A stretch of DNA of 56,672 nucleotides from positions 1 to 56,672 of the forward strand of contig NCKC01000006.1 of the NCBI GenBank assembly GCA_002282715.1, in the 5' to 3' direction. Under the pieces are notes generated by a model. That model saw nothing but the letters and a program-made list of their open reading frames with translations, was not told where the DNA came from and did not search any database. The translations under genes were made by a program, and so were the position numbers. This document shows positions 1-8,462 of this stretch, one piece after another; position 1 is the stretch's first letter; each line of letters begins with the position of its first letter. This stretch comes from Halothiobacillus sp. 15-55-196. Its GTDB lineage: Bacteria; Pseudomonadota; Gammaproteobacteria; Halothiobacillales; Halothiobacillaceae.

Positions 1-2286
1 GCGGAATCGTTCAATGGTGTTGTGGTTGCCGAGGTTCGTTCCGTTGAGCCGCATCCGGATGCGGACAAGCTCAAAATCACCCGCGTGACCGACGGTACCC
101 ATGAATATCAGATCGTTTGTGGTGCTGCCAATGTACGTGTGGGTATGCGTGTGCCATTGGCGACCCTGGGTGCCCAACTGCCGGGCGGACTGGTCATCAA
201 ATCAGCGAAATTGCGTGGTGTTCCCTCTGAAGGAATGCTGTGTAGTGCCAGCGAGTTGGGTATGCCCAGCGTTGTCGACGGGTTGTGGGAATTGCCTTCG
301 GACGCACCATTGGGACAATCCATTCGCGGCTGGCTGAATTTGGATGATTCCATCATCGAGTTGGGAATAACCCCCAACCGGGGCGATGCGCTTTCGATTT
401 TGGGTGTTGCACGTGATTGTTCGGCATTGTTCGATCTGGATATCACACCGCGTGATCAATCCTCAGTCACTCAAGTCACGTCGGATGCCGTTCAGCCTGC
501 TCGAATCGCCGCTCCCGATGATTGCCCGGTTTATTTGACCCAGGTTATCTGTGGTGTGTCTGCCGGTCGTAAAACACCGATGTGGATGTCTGAACGTCTG
601 CGTCGTGCCGGGATCAAGGTGATCGAGCCGATCGTGGACGTCTGCAACTACGTCATGCTCGAGTTGGGGCAACCCTTGCATGCCTTCGATCAGCAAAAAC
701 TGCAGGGTGGCTTGACCGTTCGGCGTGCACGTCCGGGCGAATCCATGGATGCGCTCAATCAGCAAAAGCTGGAATTGGATGCCGATTGTCTTGTGATCGC
801 CGATGAGGCGGGTCCGGTCGCGCTGGCGGGGATCATCGGTGGTCTTGAGTCGGCCGTGTCTACCGCAACGATAAACATCGTCCTCGAGTCGGCTCACTTT
901 ACGCCCGAGGCGATTGCTGGCCGTGCCCGGCGTCTGGGACTGACTACTGATGCCGCTTTTCGGTTCGAGCGGGGCGTTGATCCGCTGCTACCGGCACGGG
1001 CCTTATCGCGTGCCGCCACGCTGATTCAACAGATATGCGGCGGCCAGGTGGGTAACGCCAGTGCGGCTCAGGGAGCCAAGGCACCGCAGGTTCCTGCTGC
1101 TATCCAGCTGGATATGAGTTGGGCTGAGCGTCGTTTGGGCCTGGCTATTTTGCCAGAGCAAGCCAAGAAATTTCTCGTGCGTTTGGGCTGCAACGTTGAA
1201 TTTCAGTCAGATACCGTATTGACAGTCACTCCGCCAAGTCATCGCTTCGATATGGTGATTCCTGAAGATCTGCTTGAGGAATTGGCGCGATTGCTCGGTT
1301 TTGACGCATTTCGTGCGCCAATGGGGCGTTCGCCTCTGACGATTGGTGTCCGGCCGGAAACCGAGAACAGCTTCGCAAAAGTTGCCGACTTTATGGCGAG
1401 CCAAGGTTACTTTGAAGCGATTTCGTACAGTTTCATTGATCCTGCCATCGCAGAACTTTTTACCTCCGCGCCTGGGATTGCCCTCGCGAACCCGATTTCC
1501 AGCGAGATGGCTGTCATGCGTCAAAGCCTGTGGCCGGGATTGTTGCAGGCCGTGGCCTTCAATCAGAATCGTCAGCAGTCGCGTGTACGTTTGTTCGAGG
1601 TGGGCAGAAGTTTCAAGGGCTCGCTTGATGATGTGCAGGAAATTGATCAACTCGCCGCGGTGATCGTGGGGGCGCGTTGGCCGGAGCAATGGGGCGAAAA
1701 AAGCACTCAGGCAGACTTCTTCGATCTCAAGGGCGATTGCGAGGCACTGCTGCTGCACCTCGGTTTCAGTCTTGATCCCTCGTCGGATCAAGCGAACGAT
1801 GTCAGCTTCCGGGCCGCTGCGCACCCGGCATTGCATCCCGGGCAAAGTGCAGAAATCCTGATTCATGGCCAACCTTGTGGCTGGTTGGGCGCCATTCATC
1901 CTGACATAGCAAAAAAAATGGACGTCAATGGATCGGTTTTTGTCCTGGAACTCGATCTTCACTCCTTGCAATATCGGCATCTGCCGATGAACAAGCCGCG
2001 CTCGCGGTTCCCGCAAGTCAGGCGGGATCTGGCGCTCCTGAAGCCGGCCACCATGCCGATTGCAGAATTATTATCTCTGATCAGGAACGGCGGTCCGGCG
2101 AGTTTGCGCGAGGTTGGCGTCTTTGACCGGTACGTTGGTGCCGGTATTGAACCGGGGTTTGAGAGTGTCGCGGTCAAATTAATTTTCCAGGAATCCGAGC
2201 GCACACTGACGGATGACGAAATTGTCGGTATAATCAGCGACATACGCGCAAATCTTGCGCAGCATAATATTCAATTGCGCACCTGA
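1..2286 (+). CDS. pheT: phenylalanine--tRNA ligase beta subunit, 5' partial
   Basis: Beta chain of the alpha2beta2 phenylalanyl-tRNA synthetase, which charges tRNA-Phe in the cytoplasm. The frame is open from base 1, so the 5' end lies outside the window; 761 residues remain against about 795 in E. coli, so roughly 35-40 are missing. In order: the OB-like tRNA-binding segment ('[12 protein letters not shown]' near residue 18), the B3/B4 editing domain followed by 'FRFERGVDP', B5, the catalytic-like core, and a C-terminal FDX-ACB anticodon-binding domain ('[12 protein letters not shown]'). A GTG at base 22 is in frame but is internal to the conserved domain and is not the start. ihfA follows after 13 bases, the usual gammaproteobacterial order, suggesting co-transcription. 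Confidence 0.97.
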   Translation, partial: AESFNGVVVAEVRSVEPHPDADKLKITRVTDGTHEYQIVCGAANVRVGMRVPLATLGAQLPGGLVIKSAKLRGVPSEGMLCSASELGMPSVVDGLWELPSDAPLGQSIRGWLNLDDSIIELGITPNRGDALSILGVARDCSALFDLDITPRDQSSVTQVTSDAVQPARIAAPDDCPVYLTQVICGVSAGRKTPMWMSERLRRAGIKVIEPIVDVCNYVMLELGQPLHAFDQQKLQGGLTVRRARPGESMDALNQQKLELDADCLVIADEAGPVALAGIIGGLESAVSTATINIVLESAHFTPEAIAGRARRLGLTTDAAFRFERGVDPLLPARALSRAATLIQQICGGQVGNASAAQGAKAPQVPAAIQLDMSWAERRLGLAILPEQAKKFLVRLGCNVEFQSDTVLTVTPPSHRFDMVIPEDLLEELARLLGFDAFRAPMGRSPLTIGVRPETENSFAKVADFMASQGYFEAISYSFIDPAIAELFTSAPGIALANPISSEMAVMRQSLWPGLLQAVAFNQNRQQSRVRLFEVGRSFKGSLDDVQEIDQLAAVIVGARWPEQWGEKSTQADFFDLKGDCEALLLHLGFSLDPSSDQANDVSFRAAAHPALHPGQSAEILIHGQPCGWLGAIHPDIAKKMDVNGSVFVLELDLHSLQYRHLPMNKPRSRFPQVRRDLALLKPATMPIAELLSLIRNGGPASLREVGVFDRYVGAGIEPGFESVAVKLIFQESERTLTDDEIVGIISDIRANLAQHNIQLRT

Positions 2287-2299
2287 AGGACAGCATTTC

Positions 2300-2602
2300 A
2301 TGGCCTTAACCAAAGCAGATCTGGTCGAAAAACTCCATGCCGAACTTGGCTTGAACAAACGCGAAGCCAAGGATTTTGTTGATATTTTTTTCGAAGAACT
2401 CCGCGCCACGCTCGAATCGGGCGAGGAAATCAAACTTTCCGGTTTCGGTAATTTCCAGTTGCGCGATAAAAACGAACGCCCCGGCCGCAACCCACGCACG
2501 GGCGAGATGATTCCCGTATCGGCACGTCGTGTGGTGACCTTCCGTGCCGGGCAAAAACTGAAGGCCATGGTCGAGGCCTATGACGGCTCTGACGCATCCT
2601 GA
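2300..2602 (+). CDS. ihfA: integration host factor subunit alpha
   Basis: One half of the IHF heterodimer, a nucleoid protein that bends DNA sharply at specific sites during recombination, replication and sigma54-dependent transcription. The 100-residue length is typical. It begins '[12 protein letters not shown]' and carries the beta-arm core '[10 protein letters not shown]', whose conserved proline intercalates into DNA, and the C-terminal '[10 protein letters not shown]'. The ATG at 2300 is preceded by GAAGGA at 2285-2290; an in-frame upstream start would run back into pheT and is not needed. The last 23 bases overlap the next gene, indicating translational coupling. The partner ihfB is not in this window. 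Confidence 0.97.
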   Translation: MALTKADLVEKLHAELGLNKREAKDFVDIFFEELRATLESGEEIKLSGFGNFQLRDKNERPGRNPRTGEMIPVSARRVVTFRAGQKLKAMVEAYDGSDAS

Positions 2603-3101
2603 ATCGAGCCTGCCGCCGATTCCCAATAAGCGTTACTTCACCATTGGTGAAGTAGGCGTATTGTGTGATGTCAAGTCACACGTGTTGCGGTATTGGGAAC
2701 AGGAGTTTACCCAGCTCAAGCCGACCAAGCGTCGTGGCAACCGCCGTTACTATCAACGGCATGATATCGAGCTCATTCGACTGATTCGTAGTCTTTTGTA
2801 TGAGCAGGGCTTCACCATTGCAGGTGCGCGCCAGCAACTCGCAAATGTGCTTAAGCAGCCATCAGAAAAAACAGTCCTAAATCCTGAGCTTGATTTGCTG
2901 TCTGATATTGCCTCTGGTTTGCCGCTATCGGATGATCCTGTCGATTTGACGGAGCGAGCTCAAGCCGCAGCTGATAAATCGGAGCATGACGATGAAGTAT
3001 CTAAATTTTCCCCACTGAGTACTGATTCTGGTGCGCCACTGCTCACCCAGATTCGGCAAGCTCTGGAACAGATTTCGAGGAATATCGAACTTGTTCTTTA
3101 A
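2580..3101 (+). CDS. MerR-family transcriptional regulator
   Basis: Cytoplasmic DNA-binding regulator of the MerR family, of the type found directly after pheT-ihfA in many Gammaproteobacteria. Residues 18-45 form the winged-helix start ('[20 protein letters not shown]'), followed by '[16 protein letters not shown]' and a helix that would form the dimer coiled coil. The protein is 173 residues, longer than the roughly 120-residue pseudomonad homologues I know; the extra C-terminal part is acidic and shows no effector-binding cysteines or obvious ligand domain. The ATG at 2580 lies inside ihfA, so expression is probably coupled to it. Targets are unknown. Family assignment is secure, function is not. 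Confidence 0.88.
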   Translation: MTALTHPESSLPPIPNKRYFTIGEVGVLCDVKSHVLRYWEQEFTQLKPTKRRGNRRYYQRHDIELIRLIRSLLYEQGFTIAGARQQLANVLKQPSEKTVLNPELDLLSDIASGLPLSDDPVDLTERAQAAADKSEHDDEVSKFSPLSTDSGAPLLTQIRQALEQISRNIELVL

Positions 3102-3566
3102 GAGCGGATCGTTTCTGTGTTGATTGCTGCTACTTTCGATCAATGTCTGTTTCCTGGACACATTTTAGGGCACCTGTTTTGTCAGCCGTGTTATTTTGGA
3201 CGTCATAAGTGCGTGAAAATATCGATTTCGACCTCTTAAAGAATCTCTGATCAAATCAGAGATTCTTTGCAGCATAGGGGTGTGCCGCCATAAACTTGCG
3301 CTATTTCAACCGCTTATGCGGGTTTGCGCCAGCTTCACGATATTGCGCGGCACCACATCCATGTGGTGCATGGGCACCTCGAAAGTTTTTTCGAGGCACC
3401 CTCCAGTGATTGTTCATGAACAAGATTAAAAACACATACCCAAGCAAAAAAGCAATTTATGATTCCAAGTCATCAAACATGAGCTTGCCCAGAAATCTAA
3501 ATCGTGAAGCCTGTTTTTTTGGGTCATAAAGCGACAGCATGACCTGGATGCCGCAACACCGGGTGA
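3102..3566. other. gene-free intergenic region rich in hairpins
   Basis: This 465-base stretch between the convergent merR-like and photolyase genes holds no credible gene and no tRNA. It carries a perfect 14-base dyad (3238-3268), a repeat core related to DNA near 49.5 kb (3261-3289), and two short hairpins: CACCACAT/ATGTGGTG (3351-3368) and CCTCGAAA/TTTCGAGG (3377-3396). The word GGGCACCTCGAAA at 3372-3384 recurs exactly at 19416-19428. The region looks like decayed mobile-type repeat DNA that may also end transcription from both sides. Confidence 0.6.
3238..3289 (+). repeat. hairpin repeat, copy A (possible bidirectional terminator)
   Basis: Bases 3238-3251 (AAAGAATCTCTGAT) pair perfectly with 3255-3268 around a CAA loop. 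The adjoining sequence GATTC-N4-CAGCATAG-N3-TGTGCCGCC (3261-3289) reappears, on the other strand and with a 3-base insertion, at 49484-49515. The hairpin lies after the merR-like gene and ends in TTCTTT, so it could act as a terminator for that gene and, read from the other strand, for the photolyase operon. Confidence 0.6.
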
Positions 3567-5090
3567 TCAATCCTCAAAAAGCGATAGCTGTATTCGTGGT
3601 TTGTCGGTTTTCGGTAGCTGCTTGGTTTTGGTTGATCGTTGTCTGGCAGGTTTTCGACTGGCGTGTTTTTCGGCGATTTTCTGCGCCCATTCTCTATGCA
3701 TCGGGTCGGTTTTTCGCAATCGATAGATTTTTTCGGCGGCCGCCTTTCTGGCCTGAACCTCATCGACGATCGGCTTGGGGTAGTTAGTCGATGGCGATGG
3801 CGCCAGCCATGGCGTGTGAATCCAGTTTCGATCAAGGTCCTTCAGTTCCGGCACCCAGCGACGAATAAACACCCCTTCGGGGTCATGGTCGATGCCTTGC
3901 TTGATCGGGTTGTAAATACGCAGGGTGTTGATGCCCGTTGTGCCCGATTGCATCTGAGCCTGGCTGTAATGGATGCCCGGTTCGTAGTCGGTAAACATTC
4001 GGGCCAGATATAAAGCGGGTTGTCGCCAATGCAGCCAAAGATGATAACTGGCAAAACTCATCACCATCGCGCGCATACGAAAATTCAGCCAGCCGGTGGC
4101 CTTGAGTGCCCGCATACAGGCATCAACCATCGGATACCCCGTTCTGCCCGCTTGCCATGCTTCAAAAAAAGCAGGGTTGAATTCGCTTTCTCGCAAGCCA
4201 TCGTAGGCCGGATGCAGATTGAAGAATTCGATTCGTGGCTCATCTTCGAGTTTTTGAATGAAATGGCAATGCCAGCGTAATCGCCCGGAGAAGGAACGCA
4301 GGGCACTCGGCCACTGTCCCCGCTTGGTGGCGGGTTGCTTCATCAACGCCTGTTTGCGTGCCTCTACGGCTTGAAAAACCTCACGGATGGAAACGGTACC
4401 AAAAGCCAAGTGTGGAGATAACCGTGAACAACGCTCAAAGGCGGTCACGGGTGAGGGCATGGCGCGCGTGTAGGTTTCTCCCCGCTCATGCAAAAAATCC
4501 TGTAGCAAAATAAGCGCTTGGCTGCGCCCCCCAGATTGAATTTGCGCAGTTTCAGCAATTACCCAACCCAGATCGGCTGGTGAGGGCCAAGGATCCGATT
4601 GTTCGTCTATCGAGTGAATGACCGGCGGAAGTTCAGCGAGTGGCTGTTTCATCTGTCGATACCACCGGGCGGCCCAACCGGATCGATTGGCTTGGCGGCG
4701 GACGACCCCATGTTGAGCAGGCTCATGCCAAGGAATGTGATGGTGTTGGCACCACTGGGCGACGAGTTGATCACGAGCGAAGGTCCAGCCGTTAGCTGTT
4801 TCCTGATGCGACCACAACGCCGTGATGCCATAAATTTGATGAAGCGAGGTAAGCACGTCGATGGCCTCACCCACTTTAACCACGAAATGGATCGATCTGT
4901 CGTGGGCTTCGGCTTTCAGTTCGTTCAGACAGGCCGTCAAAAAAGAAAAATGACGTTCGCTCATGTCGGGTTGCCGCCACAATTCGGGCTCCAGAATGTA
5001 CACCAGCAGGACCGGACCTTGCCTTGCCGCACGCGCCAATGCCGTGTGATCGGACAGACGAAGGTCCCGTTTGAACCAGACAACGTTCAT
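3567..5090 (-). CDS. phrB: deoxyribodipyrimidine photolyase / cryptochrome family protein
   Basis: Flavoprotein of the photolyase/cryptochrome family, expected to use blue light to repair UV-induced pyrimidine dimers. The 507-residue chain has the N-terminal Rossmann-like photolyase domain ('VVWFKRDLRLSDHTAL'), then the helical FAD-binding domain with 'GYPMVDACMRALKATGWLNF' and 'RIYNPIKQG'. It lacks the four-cysteine pattern of iron-sulfur photolyases. The start is ATG 5090: translation from further upstream would overlap the preceding gene heavily, whereas 5090 gives a 4-base ATGA overlap with its stop. It is last in an SDR-TIGR03643-photolyase operon. The C-terminal 40 residues are Lys/Arg-rich. 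Whether it is a CPD photolyase or a signalling cryptochrome cannot be settled from sequence alone. Confidence 0.9.
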   Translation of the reverse strand: MNVVWFKRDLRLSDHTALARAARQGPVLLVYILEPELWRQPDMSERHFSFLTACLNELKAEAHDRSIHFVVKVGEAIDVLTSLHQIYGITALWSHQETANGWTFARDQLVAQWCQHHHIPWHEPAQHGVVRRQANRSGWAARWYRQMKQPLAELPPVIHSIDEQSDPWPSPADLGWVIAETAQIQSGGRSQALILLQDFLHERGETYTRAMPSPVTAFERCSRLSPHLAFGTVSIREVFQAVEARKQALMKQPATKRGQWPSALRSFSGRLRWHCHFIQKLEDEPRIEFFNLHPAYDGLRESEFNPAFFEAWQAGRTGYPMVDACMRALKATGWLNFRMRAMVMSFASYHLWLHWRQPALYLARMFTDYEPGIHYSQAQMQSGTTGINTLRIYNPIKQGIDHDPEGVFIRRWVPELKDLDRNWIHTPWLAPSPSTNYPKPIVDEVQARKAAAEKIYRLRKTDPMHREWAQKIAEKHASRKPARQRSTKTKQLPKTDKPRIQLSLFED

Positions 5091-5305
5091 TCGTGCGCCA
5101 TACCGCATTTCTTTTTGTGTTTGGTCATCCGGCCGGTTACCCGTTTGCGCCATAGTCGATAACTTGAAGGCTTCAACTGGGCGCGCATCAACCGAATGAC
5201 CTCGGACTCTGAGTACCCGGTCAGACGGCGGATGTCATCGAAGGTGATACGGTCCTGCCAGGCCATTTCGATCAGTTCACTGATTGCTGCGGACGATTCG
5301 TTCAC
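5087..5305 (-). CDS. TIGR03643 family small protein
   Basis: A 72-residue basic protein recognised as the TIGR03643 family, whose function is unknown. 'DIRRLTGYSESEVIRLMRAQ' looks like a helix-turn-helix, and the following 'SYRLWRKRVTGRMTKHKKK' is strongly basic, so nucleic-acid binding is plausible (inference). It is translationally coupled on both sides: its ATG overlaps the SDR stop at 5302-5305 and its TGA overlaps the photolyase start at 5087-5090. The tight sandwich between an oxidoreductase and a photolyase suggests a linked role, perhaps in a light or UV response. Confidence 0.82.
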   Translation of the reverse strand: MNESSAAISELIEMAWQDRITFDDIRRLTGYSESEVIRLMRAQLKPSSYRLWRKRVTGRMTKHKKKCGMAHE

Positions 5306-6003
5306 GGCAATATCTCATCACCATCCCAACCGATGAACCGACCTGTATGAGCTGGGGTCAGACGATCGAGTACGTTCAGCAGCTGGTCAGCGGCCAGATC
5401 GGGCGTGAAGAGTTTATGTATGGGTACATTGCGCTGAAAGGGTCGGGAGAGTGGACTGTCGACGGTTCCGGGATCAAGCGCAACGACGATTGCCTGTTTG
5501 TTGCGCCGAGCCACTTCGATCGCCGCAGTTTTGATCAGCATGTTCAAGGCGGCCTTGGACGCGCGGTATGCATACCAGCCGCCCAATTGGTTGTCGGAAA
5601 TACTGCCGACACGCGCCGAGAGTACTGCAAAATATGCAGGGTGCTGGCGATTGAGTGCGGGCAAGAAATGCTTGGCCACAAGCGCAGGAACGACGGTGTT
5701 GATCTCGAACACATGCTGAAAATGATCGCGCGACATCTGTCCCAATGATTTTTCCGGGGCAACCCGATCATCGTGCAATATGCCGTTGGCTACGAACACC
5801 CCATCCAGTGGGCCTGTCCGATTTGCGTGTTCTGCGGCCAGCGCGATGCTTTCTTCCTTACTATAGTCGATGGGTCGATCACCCTGTCGCGAAAACGCGT
5901 GCACAACCGCATCAGGGTAACGTATCCGAACGCGACGAATGAATGCCTCGGCGATGGCACTCGAAGCACCCACCAAGGCAATATTTTTTGGGTGGTTACT
6001 CAT
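5302..6003 (-). CDS. SDR family oxidoreductase (C-factor-like)
   Basis: Short-chain dehydrogenase/reductase with an NAD(P)-binding Rossmann fold, 233 residues. The glycine motif is 'LVGASSAIAEAF' near residue 10, 'VANGIL' corresponds to the NNAG region, and the catalytic Tyr-x3-Lys is in 'YAYRASKAALN' with the serine in 'VLSARVGSI' upstream. It most resembles the CsgA/C-factor-like SDRs of proteobacteria; substrate unknown. It is the first gene of a three-gene operon and overlaps the next by ATGA. It diverges from the DUF429 gene across 155 bases that must hold both promoters. Confidence 0.87.
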   Translation of the reverse strand: MSNHPKNIALVGASSAIAEAFIRRVRIRYPDAVVHAFSRQGDRPIDYSKEESIALAAEHANRTGPLDGVFVANGILHDDRVAPEKSLGQMSRDHFQHVFEINTVVPALVAKHFLPALNRQHPAYFAVLSARVGSISDNQLGGWYAYRASKAALNMLIKTAAIEVARRNKQAIVVALDPGTVDSPLSRPFQRNVPIHKLFTPDLAADQLLNVLDRLTPAHTGRFIGWDGDEILP

Positions 6004-6158
6004 GTTGAACTCAAACGGAAAACGGACAACGAGTATAGATAAGAAAAATCAATTACTGACGTCGCGTCATCGACAAGCTGTGCCCGCCGTCAGCATGCTT
6101 AGAAGGCAGTCTTTTCAGCCGTCAACTCGTACAATCCCTAACGGGGCGCCGACATAAC

Positions 6159-6899
6159 ATGAGACTTGCTGGCATTGACATGGCCTGGATCACGGCACGC
6201 CACCCAACCGCAATCGCGTTTGGTGAACTACAAAATGATCGGCTCACCCTGACCGCCATCCAACCGGACTTGTTGGGGCTTTCCTGCATCCAGAATGCAC
6301 TCGAATCGGCACCCGATCTTCGGGGGGTTGCGATCGATGCCCCGACCATCATCCTCAATCAAAGTGGGGCCAGAGCCTGTGAGCGGGAATTGGCGCGCTG
6401 CTATGGCGGACGCAAAGCCGGTTGCCATCCAACCAATCATCATCGCTATCCTGATGCCGACAGCGTGGCACTCTCCGATTGGCTCGCCCACCGGGGACAC
6501 GAACACGCCAATCCGCACGCAACAAAGTGGCAGATTGAATGCTATCCGCATCCTGCACTCATAGAAATCTTCCAGCTGGCCGAACGGCATCTATACAAAA
6601 AAGGGCCCGTGTCAGCGCGTCAGCAGGGCCAGATCGAATTGGCACGACGGCTACAAACTCTGATTCAATCACCCATACTGCGGCTCATTGTGGCCGAAGA
6701 ATGGCTACGTCATTTTTCCGCGGAATATATCCAATCTTTACGCGGCCGATCACTCAAGCAAAACGAAGATGTACTCGATGCCATCATCTGTCTCTACATC
6801 GCCGGCTTATTCGCCCGGTCAGAACCGGGACGCCTATTTGGCCATGTTGATCTTGGATATATTTATGTGCCGCAATGTCACTGTGAACCGAAACAGTAA
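6159..6899 (+). CDS. DUF429 family protein, predicted RNase H-like nuclease
   Basis: A 246-residue protein of the DUF429 family, predicted to adopt an RNase H-like fold. Acidic residues expected in the active site are visible in 'LAGIDMAW' (Asp 7) and 'VAIDAPTII', and the family pattern continues with 'CERELAR', 'ECYPHPALIEIF' and a C-terminal 'NEDVLDAIICLYIAGLFA'. The reaction and substrate are unknown. It is monocistronic: a divergent operon lies upstream and a hairpin terminator (6967-6993) follows. Confidence 0.85.
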   Translation: MRLAGIDMAWITARHPTAIAFGELQNDRLTLTAIQPDLLGLSCIQNALESAPDLRGVAIDAPTIILNQSGARACERELARCYGGRKAGCHPTNHHRYPDADSVALSDWLAHRGHEHANPHATKWQIECYPHPALIEIFQLAERHLYKKGPVSARQQGQIELARRLQTLIQSPILRLIVAEEWLRHFSAEYIQSLRGRSLKQNEDVLDAIICLYIAGLFARSEPGRLFGHVDLGYIYVPQCHCEPKQ

Positions 6900-6966
6900 G
6901 ACGATTTGTTCGGCGAGATGAAAACCATCAGGCGTCAGCATGGTTGGCATTTGCCAAAACCCAAAA

Positions 6967-6993
6967 AGCCCCAGAAATGGGGCTGATTTTTTT
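6967..6993 (+). terminator. Rho-independent terminator after the DUF429 gene
   Basis: Stem AGCCCC (6967-6972) pairs with GGGGCT (6979-6984) around a 6-base loop and is followed by GATTTTTTT. It lies 67 bases after the DUF429 stop codon. An A run on the other side of the stem means it could also stop minus-strand transcription coming from the tRNA genes. Confidence 0.85.
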
Positions 6994-7170
6994 CTACAAA
7001 GTGGGCAAGTCATAGCTTCATGATGGATGCTTTGGTGCCGTTTTGCCGGATTGGTATCCACAAGGCTTAGGCCAGCTATGAAGACAAGCAGGGGAGGTAT
7101 CAGCGTCAGTCAATCATCGTGCGATGACAATGTCTGTAGATATTTTTTTTGGTTATGATCGGTTTTTGTA

Positions 7171-7244
7171 TGGAGGCTGGACCCGGAATCGAACCGAGGT
7201 AAGCGGATTTGCAATCCGCGACATAACCACTCTGACATCCAGCC
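7171..7244 (-). tRNA. tRNA-Cys (GCA)
   Basis: Read on the minus strand, a complete 74-base cloverleaf with an encoded CCA end. The acceptor stem GGCTGGA pairs with TCCAGCC, the T-loop is GGTTCGATTCC, and the anticodon loop ATTGCAAAT has GCA at plus-strand 7210-7212. It lies 4 bases after tRNA-Gly, the same Gly-Cys order as E. coli glyW-cysT; no tRNA-Leu follows as it does there. Confidence 0.96.
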
Positions 7245-7248
7245 AATT

Positions 7249-7324
7249 TGGAGCGGGAAACGAGGTTCGAACTCGCGACCTCAACCTTGGCAAGGTTGCG
7301 CTCTACCAGCTGAGCTATTCCCGC
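7249..7324 (-). tRNA. tRNA-Gly (GCC)
   Basis: Minus-strand 76-base cloverleaf with encoded CCA. Acceptor stem GCGGGAA/TTCCCGC, D-arm 'AGCTCAGCTGGTAGAGC', anticodon loop CTTGCCAAG with GCC, T-loop GTTCGAAC. It is the first gene of a two-tRNA transcript with tRNA-Cys. Confidence 0.97.
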
Positions 7325-7337
7325 AAACAGGGGCGGA

Positions 7338-7366
7338 ATTATTCATGGATGAAGACATGTTGTCAA
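7338..7366 (-). promoter_or_regulatory. sigma70 promoter of the tRNA-Gly/tRNA-Cys operon
   Basis: On the minus strand a perfect -35 TTGACA (plus 7361-7366) is separated by exactly 17 bases from AATAAT (plus 7338-7343, five of six consensus bases). The next bases are a GC-rich stretch, TCCGCCCC, just before the start region, which is the type of discriminator associated with stringent control of stable RNA promoters. The tRNA-Gly 5' end is 13 bases beyond the -10 box. Confidence 0.8.
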
Positions 7367-7435
7367 TCACCCTCTGGTTTTTTCTTGGCTTCGGTACCCT
7401 GATCGCTTCGGATTTTGGGCATTTCTGGTGCCGTA

Positions 7436-7888
7436 TTATCTGATTGCTTGGGCCAGACTGGTTTCAGGACGGTTTTGGAATGGTGTCTGGTTTTCCACGA
7501 AGCGTGAAAGGGTAATTGTGTCTAGGAATAAATAAAGCTCGCGAGAGAACTCATTCCATTTGTCTTGGGCGAAATTGCGTTTGTCTGGGCAGGATTTGTT
7601 GAAGCCTTCGAGACGCTCTTCGCGGCAGCGGTCATCTATGGCATCGGCGATATCGGCTATGGTGATTTGTTCCGGTGGTCTGCTCAAGCGATAGCCACCA
7701 CCCGGACCACGCGTGCCGATGACCAAATCAGCCTGGCGCATTTTCGAAAAGAGCTGCTCCAGATAGGAAATCGATACGCCTTGTATCGTTGATATTTCGG
7801 CGAGCGAGACGGTAGCTTGCTCATTGAATCGATTTGCGAGGTGGATGAGGGCGGTCACTGCATGGCGGCATTTGGTAGTGAGTCGCAT
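7436..7888 (-). CDS. Rrf2-family regulator, IscR-like with altered cysteine set
   Basis: Winged-helix regulator of the Rrf2 family, 150 residues from the ATG at 7888 ('MRLTTKCRHAVTAL', the usual IscR-type beginning, with AGAGG about 10 bases upstream). A TTG start at 7927 is possible but adds an unconserved tail. The DNA-binding part includes 'SYLEQLFSKMRQADLVIGTR' and 'GPGGGYRLSR'. IscR holds its [2Fe-2S] cluster with Cys92, Cys98, Cys104 and His107; here the matching residues are Cys88, Glu94, Cys100 and Lys103, so two of four ligands are lost. It may bind no cluster, a different one, or sense redox by a disulfide. It stands alone, not beside isc genes, downstream of a DUF1249 gene and upstream of tRNA-Gly. 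Confidence 0.85.
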   Translation of the reverse strand: MRLTTKCRHAVTALIHLANRFNEQATVSLAEISTIQGVSISYLEQLFSKMRQADLVIGTRGPGGGYRLSRPPEQITIADIADAIDDRCREERLEGFNKSCPDKRNFAQDKWNEFSRELYLFLDTITLSRFVENQTPFQNRPETSLAQAIR

Positions 7889-7942
7889 GGTGTGTATACC
7901 TCTGCTTTCTATAATTGATTTAAACAATCATAACTGAGTAAT

Positions 7943-8380
7943 TTACTCGGGCATAGAGAGATTGTACCCACCAGATAGGATGTTTACTTGTTTGATCAAC
8001 CAGTTTTTGAGCAGCCGGTTACGTTTGAACTGCTGTTCTGTGCATTTGCTGGTTAGTTCCTGGAGGCACTGATTTCTATGAGCCGGATCGAGTAATTCAG
8101 CAGTTCGGGCATCGTGATACACCCGTACTTTTAGTTTCAATGGGCGATTTTTGTTACCCACGACGAGCTGGTCTGTAAATTGTACATCAAGGGTAAACTT
8201 GCTCTTGGCAATGATTTTCGAGGTGATGTTCGCATCCCATGGGCATTCATCGCCACTTTTAAGATGCTTCAAATCGCCGAACAGTCGCCGCATAAGGATG
8301 TAATTTTGCTCATAGGCGTCCATCAAGCGCTCGAAGGTGCCGGAATGTTGAAAGGGGGGAGTTTGCGTCTTAGTATTCAT
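7943..8380 (-). CDS. DUF1249 family protein (YqiB-like)
   Basis: A 145-residue soluble protein of the DUF1249/YqiB family; molecular function unknown. The family pattern is visible in 'FERLMDAYEQNYILMRRLFG', 'LKVRVYHDARTAELLD' and the C-terminal 'KNWLIKQVNILSG'. The ATG at 8380 is used; a TTG at 8401 would add seven residues, and neither has a strong ribosome binding site. It runs in the same direction as the IscR-like gene 54 bases downstream and diverges from the transglycosylase gene. Confidence 0.82.
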   Translation of the reverse strand: MNTKTQTPPFQHSGTFERLMDAYEQNYILMRRLFGDLKHLKSGDECPWDANITSKIIAKSKFTLDVQFTDQLVVGNKNRPLKLKVRVYHDARTAELLDPAHRNQCLQELTSKCTEQQFKRNRLLKNWLIKQVNILSGGYNLSMPE

Positions 8381-8462
8381 GAGCGGTGTTGTGCCATACA
8401 ATGCGTAAAAGTCGTCGCGGGCGTCTCGTGGCCTGTGATGCGATGATTGAAGAGGTTAGGGC

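Noticed and set aside
1207..2016. 269-codon open frame antisense to pheT
   Set aside because: Lies wholly opposite conserved synthetase sequence and resembles no protein family.
3102..3530. Possible tRNA-Pro after the merR-like gene, as found in pseudomonads
   Set aside because: No cloverleaf, T-loop motif or CCA end is present in the gap.
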